The position numbers and the translations under genes were made by a program. From an uncultured Alistipes sp. (GTDB lineage Bacteria > Bacteroidota > Bacteroidia > Bacteroidales > Rikenellaceae), in contig CAJTYA010000013.1 of the NCBI GenBank assembly GCA_910583985.1, positions 1-64,000 on the forward strand: DNA of 64,000 nt, read 5' to 3'. Positions 53,637-62,878 of this stretch are shown here, in pieces. The notes beneath the pieces are model-generated. The model was not told the origin of the DNA. It worked only from the letters and a program-made list of their open reading frames with translations, and did no database searches. The first letter of the stretch is position 1, and every line of letters starts with the position of its first letter.

Positions 53637-53771
53637 ATGCATATTCTTCATCGTTATCCGAATAACAACACCGTTTTCGAAAAGCGACAGACCGCTGTCC
53701 GGCACACGTACTTGCAAGACAAAGAAAAGGGAGTCGCATCTAAATACAACCCCCTGATTTTCAATTAAAAG

Positions 53772-53844
53772 AGCGGAAAACGAGATTCGAACTCGCGACC
53801 CTCAGCTTGGGAAGCTGATGCTCTACCGACTGAGCTATTTCCGC
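53772..53844 (-). tRNA. tRNA-Gly (anticodon CCC)
   Basis: A 73-nt tRNA on the minus strand: acceptor GCGGAAA / TTTCCGC, D-arm GCTCAGTCGGTAGAGC, anticodon stem TCAGC / GCTGA with loop TTCCCAA (anticodon CCC), T-arm CGAGTTCGAATCTCG and discriminator T. The 3' CCA is not encoded. Confidence 0.96.
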
Positions 53845-54078
53845 GTGATGTGTCTGCAAATATCGGTTTTTTCTTTTTTCCGACAAAATATTCGTCCCGA
53901 AAAAGAATCGGAAAAGACGCACGACACCTTCGGATCGCTTCGAACGGAGACAAAAACAGTGCGACGGGACGCAACAGCCCACCTTCGGAATCTTTTTCTC
54001 GCGAATCGTTTCCGCCCCTTCCGTCCCTACGCCCGCCGTTGCAGGACGAAAGGCTGCAACGAACGGTCCATCCGCGGA

Positions 54079-55866
54079 TCAATCCATCTTCAGCACGGCG
54101 AGGAAAGCCTCCTGCGGCACTTCCACGTTGCCCACCTGCCGCATGCGCTTCTTGCCCTTCTTCTGTTTTTCGAGCAGTTTGCGCTTGCGGCTGATGTCGC
54201 CGCCGTAACATTTGGCCGTCACGTCCTTGCGCACGGCCTTGACCGTCTCGCGGGCGATGATCTTGGCCCCGATGGCGGCCTGTATCGCGATGTCGAACTG
54301 CTGGCGAGGGATCAACTCCTTGAGCTTCTCGCACATCTTCCGCCCGAAATCGTAGGCATGGTCGATGTAGGTCAACGACGAGAGGGCATCCACCGGCTCG
54401 CCGTTGAGCAGGATGTCGAGCTTGGCCAACTTGCTGGGCTTGTAGCCGGTCTGGTGGTAGTCGAACGAAGCGTAACCGCGCGATATGCTCTTGAGCTTGT
54501 CGTAAAAGTCGAAAACGATTTCGGCCAGCGGCATGTCGAAATTGATCTCCACGCGGTCCTGCGTGACGAAAGTCTGGTTGAGCAGCGTCCCGCGCTTATC
54601 GATGCAGAGCTTGATGACGTTGCCCAGATATTCGGTCTTGGTGATGATCTGCGCCAGAATGTACGGCTCCTCGATCGAGGCGATCAGCGTGGGTTCGGGC
54701 AGGCCGGAGGGGTTGTGCACGTCCAGCACGTCGCCTTTGCTCGTATGAACCTTGTAGGAAACGTTGGGCACCGTCGTGATGACGTCCATGTTGAACTCGC
54801 GGTACAGGCGCTCCTGAATGATTTCCATGTGGAGCAAGCCCAGAAAGCCGCAGCGGAAGCCGAAGCCGAGTGCCAGCGACGATTCGGGCTCGTAGGTCAG
54901 CGAGGCGTCGTTCAGGTTCAGTTTTTCGAGCGAGGCGCGCAGGTCCTCGTACTGGTCGGTCTCGACGGGGTAGAGCCCCGCGAACACCATCGGCTTGACG
55001 TCTTCGAATCCGGCGATGGCCTCGCGGCAGGATTCGCGCACGGTGGTGATCGTATCGCCCACCTTGACGTCGGCCGACGTCTTGATGCCGGAAATGATGT
55101 AGCCCACGTCTCCGGCACGCAACTCCTCGCGAGGGTGCATTTTGAGCTTGAGCACGCCGATCTCGTCGGCCGTGTACTCGCTGCCCGTATTGAACAGCTT
55201 CACCCGATCGCCCTTGCGCAACACGCCGTTGAATATGCGGTAATAGGCGATGATGCCCCGGAAAGGATTGAATACCGAGTCGAAAATCAACGCCTGAAGC
55301 GGTGCCTGTTCGTCGCCCTTGGGTGCCGGAATCCGCTCGATGATGGCCGAAAGAATATCCTCGACGCCCTGGCCCGTCTTGCCCGAAGCGGCCAGTATGC
55401 TGTCCGGGTCGCAGCCGAGCAGATCGACGATCTGGTCTTTCACCTCGTCGATCATCGCAGCCTCCATGTCGATCTTGTTCATCACCGGAATGATTTCCAG
55501 ATCGTGCCCCAATGCCAGATAGAGGTTGGATATGGTCTGCGCCTGAATGCCCTGCGTGGCATCGACGATCAGCAGCGCCCCTTCGCAGGAAGCGATCGCC
55601 CGCGAGACCTCGTAGGAGAAATCGACGTGGCCCGGCGTGTCGATCAGGTTGAGAATGTACTTTTCGCCCCGATAGACGTACTCCATCTGGATCGCATGGC
55701 TCTTGATGGTGATGCCTTTTTCCCGTTCGAGGTCCATGTCGTCGAGCACCTGCGCCTGCAATTCCCTTTCGGAAAGGGTTTTCGTCGTTTCCAGCAGGCG
55801 GTCGGCGAGCGTGCTCTTGCCGTGGTCTATATGGGCTATGATACAAAAATTGCGGATATTCTTCAT
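54079..55866 (-). CDS. lepA: elongation factor 4 (LepA)
   Basis: A 595-residue translational GTPase that acts on stalled or back-translocating ribosomes and in initiation. G motifs: AHIDHGKST (G1, residues about 11-19), GITIKSHA (G2), DTPGHVDF (G3) and MNKID (G4). The LepA-specific C-terminal domain with ECYGGDISRKRKLLEKQKKG-like sequence (here AKCYGGDISRKRKLLEKQKK) and the ending VPQEAFLAVLKMD is complete. The promoter overlaps that of the divergent UbiA gene, with a leader of about 14 bases. Confidence 0.98.
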   Translation of the reverse strand: MKNIRNFCIIAHIDHGKSTLADRLLETTKTLSERELQAQVLDDMDLEREKGITIKSHAIQMEYVYRGEKYILNLIDTPGHVDFSYEVSRAIASCEGALLIVDATQGIQAQTISNLYLALGHDLEIIPVMNKIDMEAAMIDEVKDQIVDLLGCDPDSILAASGKTGQGVEDILSAIIERIPAPKGDEQAPLQALIFDSVFNPFRGIIAYYRIFNGVLRKGDRVKLFNTGSEYTADEIGVLKLKMHPREELRAGDVGYIISGIKTSADVKVGDTITTVRESCREAIAGFEDVKPMVFAGLYPVETDQYEDLRASLEKLNLNDASLTYEPESSLALGFGFRCGFLGLLHMEIIQERLYREFNMDVITTVPNVSYKVHTSKGDVLDVHNPSGLPEPTLIASIEEPYILAQIITKTEYLGNVIKLCIDKRGTLLNQTFVTQDRVEINFDMPLAEIVFDFYDKLKSISRGYASFDYHQTGYKPSKLAKLDILLNGEPVDALSSLTYIDHAYDFGRKMCEKLKELIPRQQFDIAIQAAIGAKIIARETVKAVRKDVTAKCYGGDISRKRKLLEKQKKGKKRMRQVGNVEVPQEAFLAVLKMD

Positions 55867-55886
55867 ACATTCTTTTTAAAGGTACG

Positions 55887-55904
55887 CAAAGTTAGTTAAT
55901 TTTG
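55887..55904. promoter_or_regulatory. overlapping divergent promoters of lepA and the UbiA gene
   Basis: Two perfect TAnnTTTG boxes on opposite strands, 2 bases apart: TAACTTTG on the minus strand (55887-55894, for lepA) and TAATTTTG on the plus strand (55897-55904, for the prenyltransferase). Polymerase cannot occupy both at once. Confidence 0.65.
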
Positions 55905-55928
55905 CGGATTCAGAAAAACAGCCCCTTT

Positions 55929-56801
55929 ATGAATTACACACAGACCGTGGCCCGCTACGGCTCGCTGGTTAAATTCAGTCATACGATCTTCGCGCTGCCT
56001 TTCGCGCTGGTAGGGTATACCTACGCGCTGTGCACGACCGACGCGACGTTCAGCACCCTGCTGCTGGTCAAGATTCTGCTGGCGATGGTGCTGGCCCGCA
56101 ACACGGCGATGGGATTCAACCGCTACGCCGACCGCAAGATCGACGCGCTCAACCCGCGCACCCGCTCGCGGGAAATTCCCTCCGGGGTCATCTCGCCGCG
56201 CAAGGCTCTGATTTTCGTTCTGGTCAATGCCGCGCTGTTCATGGCGGACGCACTGTGGATCAACCCGCTGGCCTTCTGTCTCTCGCCCGTGGCATTGATC
56301 GTGCTGCTCGGCTACAGCCTCACCAAACGTTTCACGGCATGGTGCCACATCGTGCTCGGCGTGGCATTAGGCATCGCTCCGGTGGGCGCCTACATCGCCG
56401 TGACCGGACATTTCGCGCTGTTTCCGATCCTGCTCACCGGACTGGTCGTCACGTGGTGCGGAGGATTCGACATCGTATATGCCTTGCAGGACATCGAGTT
56501 CGACCGCAGCCATGCGCTCCACTCGGTTCCGGCCCGGTTCGGCGTGCGGGGCGGCATCGCCATCAGCATCCTGCTTCACCTGATTACCGTCTATGCCGTC
56601 GTCGTAGCCGGCCTCCACTACGGAGCAGGCACGCTCTACTGGATCGGGACGACGCTGTTCGTCGGCCTGCTCCTGTTCCAGCACTTGTTCATCACGCCCG
56701 CGCACATCGCCCGACTGGGCCGCTCGTTCGGCCTGCTGAACGGTCTGGCGAGCGTCTGCTACGCGACATTCGCCATCGCCGACATGATCGTCGTCCTTTA
56801 G
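55929..56801 (+). CDS. UbiA-family aromatic prenyltransferase (MqnP-like)
   Basis: A 290-residue integral membrane prenyltransferase with about nine helices. The first Asp-rich site is NRYADRKIDALNPRT and the second DIVYALQDIEFDRSHAL, both typical of 4-hydroxybenzoate or futalosine-pathway (MqnP) prenyltransferases, not MenA. The reaction attaches a polyprenyl tail to an aromatic acid in quinone synthesis. No other quinone genes are adjacent. The start at 55929 is 25 bases after a perfect -7 box; two earlier in-frame codons lie in the promoter. Confidence 0.9.
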   Translation: MNYTQTVARYGSLVKFSHTIFALPFALVGYTYALCTTDATFSTLLLVKILLAMVLARNTAMGFNRYADRKIDALNPRTRSREIPSGVISPRKALIFVLVNAALFMADALWINPLAFCLSPVALIVLLGYSLTKRFTAWCHIVLGVALGIAPVGAYIAVTGHFALFPILLTGLVVTWCGGFDIVYALQDIEFDRSHALHSVPARFGVRGGIAISILLHLITVYAVVVAGLHYGAGTLYWIGTTLFVGLLLFQHLFITPAHIARLGRSFGLLNGLASVCYATFAIADMIVVL

Positions 56802-56875
56802 CGGATTCAGGGGCAGGGCGACGCCTTTTTCTGCGTTCGCCGTCCCCCTCTCGAAACATACCGCACCGAACGTCG

Positions 56876-56912
56876 AGCGGGCGGCCGAAATCCCGTCGGC
56901 CGCCCGCTTTTT
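56876..56912 (+). terminator. intrinsic terminator of the UbiA gene
   Basis: A perfect 13-bp stem (AGCGGGCGGCCGA / TCGGCCGCCCGCT) with a 7-nt loop, followed by TTTTCTC, 75 bases after the stop codon. Confidence 0.85.
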
Positions 56913-56934
56913 CTCGCTCTCCGTTTTCCGCCTC

Positions 56935-57603
56935 TCAGGCTCCCGCCATGCGCTTGGCTTCCATCAGGATGGTGAATGCCCGATGGATGTCGTTGTCGCT
57001 GATGACGACGGTAAATTCGTTGGTGGTACTGATGACCTCCGTAATGTTGATGTTATCCCAAGCCAGTTCCTTGAAAATATAGTAGTATACGCCGGGGCAG
57101 ATCGTGTTCTCGACCGGCAGCTTGACCGTGATCGACGACAGATCGACCGTCTTGGCGATGTTGGTTTCCTCGGCGAAAATCTCATCGACCATGCCGGTCA
57201 TCGAGCTGCTTACCACGAGCGTCGTCTCGTAAATACCCTGCGAGAACGTACAGAACACGTCTTTCATCGAACGGACCCGGCCCAGCAGTTGAGCTTGCTT
57301 TTCGTAAAGGGTGGGGGAGTTCACGAAAGCATAGTCGGCCAGATTGGAACGGACGATGATGTCGCCGATGTTTTCGACCACTTTCTTGAACTTCATCGCC
57401 GACATCAGTTCCAGACGCGGCACCAGCCTGTTGAGCGCCATAATCACCGCGCTGTCGTTGACTTCCTTGCCCACCTTCTTTTCGATTTCGGGTTTGAGCT
57501 GCCGGGCCAGCGCCGACAGGTTGATCAGACCCTCCACAAGAGCGCCTTCCAAAAAAGGTTTCTTCTTGATGACCTCTTCTACTGCGTTCGGAATTGTAAG
57601 CAT
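56935..57603 (-). CDS. ACT-domain regulatory protein
   Basis: A 222-residue soluble protein. Its N-terminal part (about 1-75: INLSALARQLKPEIEKKVGK followed by VNDSAVIMALNRL) resembles the helix-turn-helix-like region of predicted ACT-domain regulators of amino-acid metabolism. The C-terminal ACT domain covers about 145-220 (SSITVKLPVENTICPGVYYY, then ELAWDNINITEVISTTNEFT). ACT domains bind amino acids. The gene diverges from lysC, which starts 226 bases away, so control of the lysine/DAP pathway is a reasonable guess, not shown. Confidence 0.72.
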   Translation of the reverse strand: MLTIPNAVEEVIKKKPFLEGALVEGLINLSALARQLKPEIEKKVGKEVNDSAVIMALNRLVPRLELMSAMKFKKVVENIGDIIVRSNLADYAFVNSPTLYEKQAQLLGRVRSMKDVFCTFSQGIYETTLVVSSSMTGMVDEIFAEETNIAKTVDLSSITVKLPVENTICPGVYYYIFKELAWDNINITEVISTTNEFTVVISDNDIHRAFTILMEAKRMAGA

Positions 57604-57772
57604 ATAAACGTTATCGGTTAATAATTTTCAGCTTCGGAACCCATCGGGTTACAGGTTGTATCCGTCACGGTTAAAAAAGAACGGACAACGCCCCGTTCTG
57701 TGCAAAATTTGACTCCCGTGTAACTTGTTGCAAAAAAAATAAAAACATCAGACAAAAACAAACATTTTGACA

Positions 57773-57780
57773 TACTTTTG
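57773..57780 (+). promoter_or_regulatory. -7 box of the lysC-lysA operon
   Basis: TACTTTTG, a perfect TAnnTTTG match, about 50 bases before the lysC ATG. The leader contains two similar A/T-rich repeats (TTAATCGTTTTT and TTGATCGTTTTTT) before the start codon. Confidence 0.6.
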
Positions 57781-57829
57781 TGCAAAAGCAAAGTTATTAA
57801 TCGTTTTTATAACTTATTGATCGTTTTTT

Positions 57830-59134
57830 ATGATTAAGGTACTGAAATTCGGAGGGACCTCGGTCGGATCGGCCGGCAACATGAAAAGAGTAGCGGAAAT
57901 CGTCCAGCGCCAACCGGCCCGGATCACCGTGCTCTCGGCCATGTCGGGCACGACGGACGCTCTGGTAAAAATAGCGGCAGCGGCGGCAGCCGGCGACACC
58001 GAAACGGTGGAGCGGCAACTGGCGATGCTGACCGAGAAGTACACCGCATGTATCGAAGGCCTGCTCGTATCGCACAGGGAGGAAGCGACCGAGCGCATGC
58101 GCACGGCGTTCGACACGATCCGGCGCGAAGCGGCCGCCTTCGAGGAATACCGCTCGGAGCGGATCGTCATCGCACAGGGCGAGCTGCTCACCTCGGCCAT
58201 CTTCACGCTCTACCTCAACGAATGCGGCATGAAGGCCGTCTGCCTCCACTCGCCCGACTTCATGGTGACCGACAGCGAAGAGAAAGTCGATACGGAACGC
58301 ATCCGCCGCGCGTTGGCCGGCGTGGCCGCCGATCCGGATACCTACTACGTGGCACAGGGATTCATCTGCACCAACGCCCGCGGCGAGATCGACAACCTCG
58401 GCCGGGGCGGCAGCGACTACAGCGCCGCGCTGATGGGAGCCGCCGTCGACGCCGCCGAGGTACAGATATGGACCGACATCGACGGCATGCACAACAACGA
58501 CCCGCGTTTCGTCGAGCACACGCATCCCATACGCAACATGAGCTTCGACGAAGCGGCCGAGCTGGCCTATTTCGGAGCCAAGATCCTGCATCCGGCCACC
58601 ATCCAGCCCTGCAAGGACCACGGCATCCCCGTCCTGCTCAAGAACACGATGGACCCCGAAGCGCCGGGTACGACGATTTCGAATCGCGACGACGACTCGA
58701 AATCGTTCCACGCCGTGGCCGCCAAGGACGGCATCACGGTGATCCGCATCCACTCGGCCCGCATGTTGATGGCCTACGGTTTTCTGCGGAAGGTTTTCGA
58801 AATCTTCGAACAGTACCGGACGCCCATCGACATGATCACCACCTCGGAAGTGGCCGTGTCGCTCACCGTGGACAACGACGCCCACATCGACGACATCGTC
58901 CGCGAGCTCGGTGCGCTCGGTTCGATCGAAATCGAACGCAACAACTCGATCGTCTGCGTGGTGGGACGCATGGAACACAGCGACGCCGGACTGGCCGCCA
59001 GCGTGTTCCACAGCATCCGCAACATCCCGATCAAAATGATCTCCTACGGAGCCAGCCACCGCAGCATGGCCATGCTCATCGAAACCGAATACAAGCAACG
59101 AACGCTTCAGAGCCTCAACGACAGCCTGTTCTGA
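57830..59134 (+). CDS. lysC: aspartate kinase
   Basis: A 434-residue monofunctional aspartokinase that phosphorylates aspartate, the first step of lysine, DAP, threonine and methionine synthesis. The N-terminal KFGGTSVGSAGNM motif, the GRGGSDYSAAL loop and EQ(Y)-type catalytic region of the kinase domain (about 1-280) are followed by two ACT domains (about 300-434: GITVIRIHSARMLMAYGFLR and SIEIERNNSIVCVVG) for feedback control. lysA follows one base later, so the two form a tight operon. Confidence 0.96.
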   Translation: MIKVLKFGGTSVGSAGNMKRVAEIVQRQPARITVLSAMSGTTDALVKIAAAAAAGDTETVERQLAMLTEKYTACIEGLLVSHREEATERMRTAFDTIRREAAAFEEYRSERIVIAQGELLTSAIFTLYLNECGMKAVCLHSPDFMVTDSEEKVDTERIRRALAGVAADPDTYYVAQGFICTNARGEIDNLGRGGSDYSAALMGAAVDAAEVQIWTDIDGMHNNDPRFVEHTHPIRNMSFDEAAELAYFGAKILHPATIQPCKDHGIPVLLKNTMDPEAPGTTISNRDDDSKSFHAVAAKDGITVIRIHSARMLMAYGFLRKVFEIFEQYRTPIDMITTSEVAVSLTVDNDAHIDDIVRELGALGSIEIERNNSIVCVVGRMEHSDAGLAASVFHSIRNIPIKMISYGASHRSMAMLIETEYKQRTLQSLNDSLF

Positions 59135-59135
59135 T

Positions 59136-60293
59136 ATGGGAGCACGCGAATACACCGGACGGCTGGCCGGTCTGCCCACGCCGTTCTATTTCTACGACAT
59201 GGACCTGCTGGACCGCACGCTCCGCACGGCCGGAGAGGAAGCGGCCCGCTACGGCTACAAGATACACTACGCCTTGAAAGCCAACTTCGATCCCCGCATC
59301 ATGGCGGCCGTCAGGGCGGCCGGATTCGGCGTGGACTGCGTCAGCGGCAACGAAGTGCGTGCCGCCGTCGAAAGCGGATTTCCCGCTTCGGAGGTGGTAT
59401 TCGCCGGCGTGGGCAAGAGTGACCGCGAAATCGAGTACGCCCTTTCCCAAGGCATCTTCTCGTTCAACTGCGAATCGCGCGAGGAGCTCGAAGTCATCGA
59501 CGCCATCGCCGGACGCATGGGCCGGACGGCCCGCATCGCCCTGAGAATCAACCCGGACGTGGACCCCAAAACCCACCGTCACATTTCGACCGGAAAGGCG
59601 GACAACAAATTCGGCATATCGTACACCGAAATCGACGAAGCCATCGCCTCGCTCGACAAGCTGCGCCATATCGACATCGTCGGCCTGCACTTCCACATCG
59701 GATCGCAGATCCGAGACATGCGGGTCTTCGAACGCCTCTGCGAGCGGGTCAATGCGATCAAGGCGTGGTTCGCCGGGCAGGGGATCGTCCTGCGACACCT
59801 GAACATGGGAGGCGGACTCGGCATCGACTACGACGCGCCGGATGCGGAGCCGGTGCCCGACTTCGCATCCTATTTCGACGTCTTCGCCCGTTGCCTCGAA
59901 ACCGAACCCGGACAGACCGTCCACTTCGAGCTGGGACGTTCGCTCGTCGGCCCATGCGGAGAGCTGGTCGCCCGCGTGCTCTACAACAAGACGACGGGGG
60001 CGGGATCGAAGGTCGTCATCCTCGACGCCGGAATGACCGACCTGATCCGCCCGGCCCTCTATGACGCCCGGCACAGCATCGAGAACCTCACCTCGCAGGC
60101 CGCACCGCAAACCTACACCGTCGTGGGTCCGATCTGCGAATCGTCCGACACGTTCGCCGAACGCATCGAGCTGCCCGCCACCTCGCGCGGCGACCTGCTC
60201 GCCATCCGCTCGGCCGGCGCCTACGGCATGGCGATGGCCTCGCGCTACAACCTGCGCGACCTTCCCGGCGCCGTGTACAGCGACGAGCTCTGA
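59136..60293 (+). CDS. lysA: diaminopimelate decarboxylase
   Basis: A 385-residue PLP enzyme converting meso-diaminopimelate to lysine. The PLP-binding Lys is in IHYALKANFDP (about K49), the glycine-rich phosphate loop in HLNMGGGLGIDY, the HFHIGSQI motif follows, and the active-site Cys-Glu is in GPICESSDTFA. The C-terminal barrel ends YGMAMASRYNLRDLPG. Only one base separates it from the lysC stop codon; a long hairpin at 60434-60470 ends the operon. Confidence 0.96.
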   Translation: MGAREYTGRLAGLPTPFYFYDMDLLDRTLRTAGEEAARYGYKIHYALKANFDPRIMAAVRAAGFGVDCVSGNEVRAAVESGFPASEVVFAGVGKSDREIEYALSQGIFSFNCESREELEVIDAIAGRMGRTARIALRINPDVDPKTHRHISTGKADNKFGISYTEIDEAIASLDKLRHIDIVGLHFHIGSQIRDMRVFERLCERVNAIKAWFAGQGIVLRHLNMGGGLGIDYDAPDAEPVPDFASYFDVFARCLETEPGQTVHFELGRSLVGPCGELVARVLYNKTTGAGSKVVILDAGMTDLIRPALYDARHSIENLTSQAAPQTYTVVGPICESSDTFAERIELPATSRGDLLAIRSAGAYGMAMASRYNLRDLPGAVYSDEL

Positions 60294-60433
60294 ATCCCAC
60301 GACACCCCTCCGGCCGAAAGTCCGCCCGAATGTTTCCCGGTCCGAGGGACATCTCCCGACCGTCCGGAGGCCGATCCGTCCACTAAAGAACGCCTCCCCG
60401 TTCGGAACGGCAACCGAGGGAGCAAGATTGAAA

Positions 60434-60470
60434 AACGAGGGCTCGAATCCGTAAGATTCGAGCCCTCGTT
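60434..60470 (+). terminator. terminator of lysC-lysA
   Basis: A perfect 16-bp stem (AACGAGGGCTCGAATC / GATTCGAGCCCTCGTT) with loop CGTAA, 141 bases after lysA. The following CTCTCCC is only weakly U-rich. Confidence 0.7.
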
Positions 60471-60558
60471 CTCTCCCTCCGACAGCGAGATCCAACGTCC
60501 CACAGACTGAAAAACAAGGGTTGCCGACCTCGGACGGACGGTCCCTTTGCCGAACGAA

Positions 60559-60587
60559 AAAGCGGGCGTCCGGCATATCGGACGCCC
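60559..60587 (-). terminator. intrinsic terminator of floA
   Basis: A 9-bp stem (GGGCGTCCG / CGGACGCCC) with a 6-nt loop. On the minus strand GCTTTTTCG follows, 27 bases after the floA stop codon. Confidence 0.85.
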
Positions 60588-60613
60588 TCTGTACGGGAAG
60601 CGTGCTTCACGCT

Positions 60614-61582
60614 CTATTTGCTCTTTTCGGGCTTGACGATGCCTTCCCTCATGCGGGTGTCGGCCTGAATGTTCTGGAGTTTGTAGTAGTCCATTACGCC
60701 CAGATTGCCGTTGCGGAACGCTTCGGCGATGGCCATCGGGATTTCGGCCTCGGCCAGAATCACCTTGGCGCGGGCTTCCTGCGCCTTGGCCATCATTTCC
60801 TGTTCGAGCGCCACGGCCATGGCCCGTTTCTCCTCGGCCTTGGCCTGCGCAATATTCTTGTCGGCGTTGGCTTGGTCCATTTGCAGGAATGCGCCGATGT
60901 TCTTGCCCACGTCGATGTCGGCGATGTCGATGGAGAGGATTTCGAACGCCGTACCGGCATCGAGTCCCTTTTCGAGCACGACGCGCGAAATGAAATCGGG
61001 GTTTTCGAGCACCGTCTTATGCGAATCGGAAGAACCGATCGACGAGACGATCCCTTCGCCCACACGGGCCAGCACCGTATCTTCTCCCGCTCCGCCGACC
61101 AACTGCTTGATGTTGGCACGCACCGTCACGCGGGCCTTGGCGATCAACTGAATACCGTCTTTGGCCACGGCCGCCACGGGAGGCGTGTTGATGACTTTCG
61201 GATTGACCGACATCTGCACGGCTTCGGCCACGTTGCGCCCGGCGAGGTCGATGGCCGCCGCCATCCTGAAATCGAGCGCGATGTTGGCTTTCTGGGCCGA
61301 AATGAGCGCCGTCACGACGTTGGGCACGTTGCCCCCGGCCAGATAGTGGGCCTCCAGATCGTTCGCCGAGAGGTGCAGCCCCGCCTTGGTTCCGGCCACG
61401 AGCTGGTTGACGATCACCGAAGGCGGCACCTTCCTGAAACGCATCAGTACCAACTGCACCAGACTGATGCGGACGCCGGAAATCAACGCCGAGAACCACA
61501 GCCCGATGGGGATGAAGTAAAAGATGAACCACAATACCACCAGCGACACGAACGCGATGGCGACCCAAATTCCCAATTCCAT
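60614..61582 (-). CDS. floA: flotillin-like protein FloA
   Basis: A 322-residue membrane scaffold protein that marks ordered membrane domains. An N-terminal hydrophobic anchor (about 5-30) is followed by the FloA-type SPFH domain (GNVPNVVTALISAQKANIAL, ARVTVRANIKQLVGGAGEDT) and a helical, Glu/Ala-rich C-terminal part (KAEEKRAMAVALEQEMMAKA) that probably forms the coiled coil used for oligomerisation. It lies 108 bases after nfeD on the same strand, the usual partner of flotillin genes. Confidence 0.96.
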   Translation of the reverse strand: MELGIWVAIAFVSLVVLWFIFYFIPIGLWFSALISGVRISLVQLVLMRFRKVPPSVIVNQLVAGTKAGLHLSANDLEAHYLAGGNVPNVVTALISAQKANIALDFRMAAAIDLAGRNVAEAVQMSVNPKVINTPPVAAVAKDGIQLIAKARVTVRANIKQLVGGAGEDTVLARVGEGIVSSIGSSDSHKTVLENPDFISRVVLEKGLDAGTAFEILSIDIADIDVGKNIGAFLQMDQANADKNIAQAKAEEKRAMAVALEQEMMAKAQEARAKVILAEAEIPMAIAEAFRNGNLGVMDYYKLQNIQADTRMREGIVKPEKSK

Positions 61583-61690
61583 AATACTACGATATTGTTT
61601 TTAATGTTATTTCCTTCATCCGTTTTTCCGCACCGGACAGACGCCATGCGCATTCTCCGGGTTTCGGCGCCCGGCCGAATACCGACGAGC

Positions 61691-62203
61691 TCAGCCCACG
61701 GCTTTCCTCTCCTGCGGAACGCCGATCGGGGCCATACCGTCCCGGAGTCCCCGCACGACGACGGCCGTATTGTCGTAGCCGATCACCTCGATACGGGTCC
61801 GGGGATCGAGATAGGCATCCATCGCCTTGGCTTCGAGCGTATGGTCTCCTATACGGACCTTGCCCATCGGCGCCAGACGGGTCAGCGTCTCGCCCTGCTG
61901 CCCGATGCGGATGTCGTTCTGCTGCGGGGTAGGGGTCGAGGCGGAGTCGATCGTAGACTTGAGCGACAACCGTTGCCACGTATTGGCCCGGAGCGACACG
62001 ACGACGGCGGCAGCGCAAAGGATGACGATGGCGGCCACGACGAGCGAACCGCCCAGAATGCCGAAACGAACGAATCCGCACACCGCTGCAGCGACCAGCG
62101 CCGCAAAAGCGCCGATGCCCGCCACGCTGATGCCCGGCAACAGGACCAGCTCGGCCACTAACAGCAACACGCCCACGACGATCAGCACGACGATCAATCC
62201 CAT
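61691..62203 (-). CDS. NfeD family protein
   Basis: A 170-residue membrane protein. About three transmembrane helices (about 3-25, 30-48 and 53-74) precede a cytoplasmic OB-fold domain (about 95-170: IRIGQQGETLTRLAPMGKVRI, then IEVIGYDNTAVVVR). NfeD proteins accompany flotillins and are thought to shape their assembly. The ATG at 62203 begins directly at the first helix. It belongs to the short NfeD group without the ClpP-like protease domain, consistent with the flotillin gene next to it. Confidence 0.92.
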   Translation of the reverse strand: MGLIVVLIVVGVLLLVAELVLLPGISVAGIGAFAALVAAAVCGFVRFGILGGSLVVAAIVILCAAAVVVSLRANTWQRLSLKSTIDSASTPTPQQNDIRIGQQGETLTRLAPMGKVRIGDHTLEAKAMDAYLDPRTRIEVIGYDNTAVVVRGLRDGMAPIGVPQERKAVG

Positions 62204-62878
62204 AATTGTCTCGATTTTTGTCGGACTCTTCCGAAAAATAGACAAATTTTCCGGAATTTCAAAACGCAGTCCGACCGATTACACCTCATTGTCTTTATTT
62301 CTCAACGCCTTGCGCGATCTTCTTTCCCGATTTCGCGCTCCCGGAGTACACGATCCGGCCGCCGCATCCTGAAACGGGGAACGGAACCGAGGCCGGCTCC
62401 CGAACAGACGAGCCCTCTCCGTTCCGATTCCTCCGGCATCGTCTTTCGGCGGTTGCGGGAACGATGCCACCTCCGTCGAAACCTCGACCGGTTCCGGCAA
62501 CGGCGTGTTTTCGGCTCATGCTCCCACGAACCGAAACAAAACGGCGACAGAACAGCCGAAACAAAAGACGGCCAGCGACCTTCCCGACGGGATCGTACGG
62601 ACCTCGCCCGCCTGCGTTCCGGCAAGGACAGGGAGGTCGGTCGCCCACGCTTCCGAAAGCCCGACCGGGGGGCAGGCATCCCGCATACTCCGGACGGCGA
62701 ACGATACCCGAAAACGGACGGAGGAAAATGCTGCGGGCCCCACGCGGTGTCCGAACGGACGGTCTCCCGCTTCCGATCGTACGACCATGTTCCGAAACCG
62801 GCCGCTCCGACCGTACCGCAGACAAAGGCCGTACCGAAAAAACTGCCGCAGCAACGAGGCCCCCGCCGGCGAACGGAA
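62204..62878. other. 675-bp intergenic region
   Basis: The part next to nfeD (62205-62260) is A/T-rich and probably carries its promoter (near-match TATTTTTC on the minus strand). The rest is GC-rich with open frames in several phases but no protein-like features. No RNA structure is seen. Confidence 0.45.

Larger units (their letters stand above)
60294..60613. other. intergenic region between convergent lysA and floA
   Basis: This holds the terminators of both genes (60434-60470 and 60559-60587). No gene is seen. Confidence 0.6.

Noticed and set aside
53818..55899. A 693-codon plus-strand frame opposite lepA and the tRNA-Gly
   Set aside because: It reads through a tRNA gene and is antisense to LepA.
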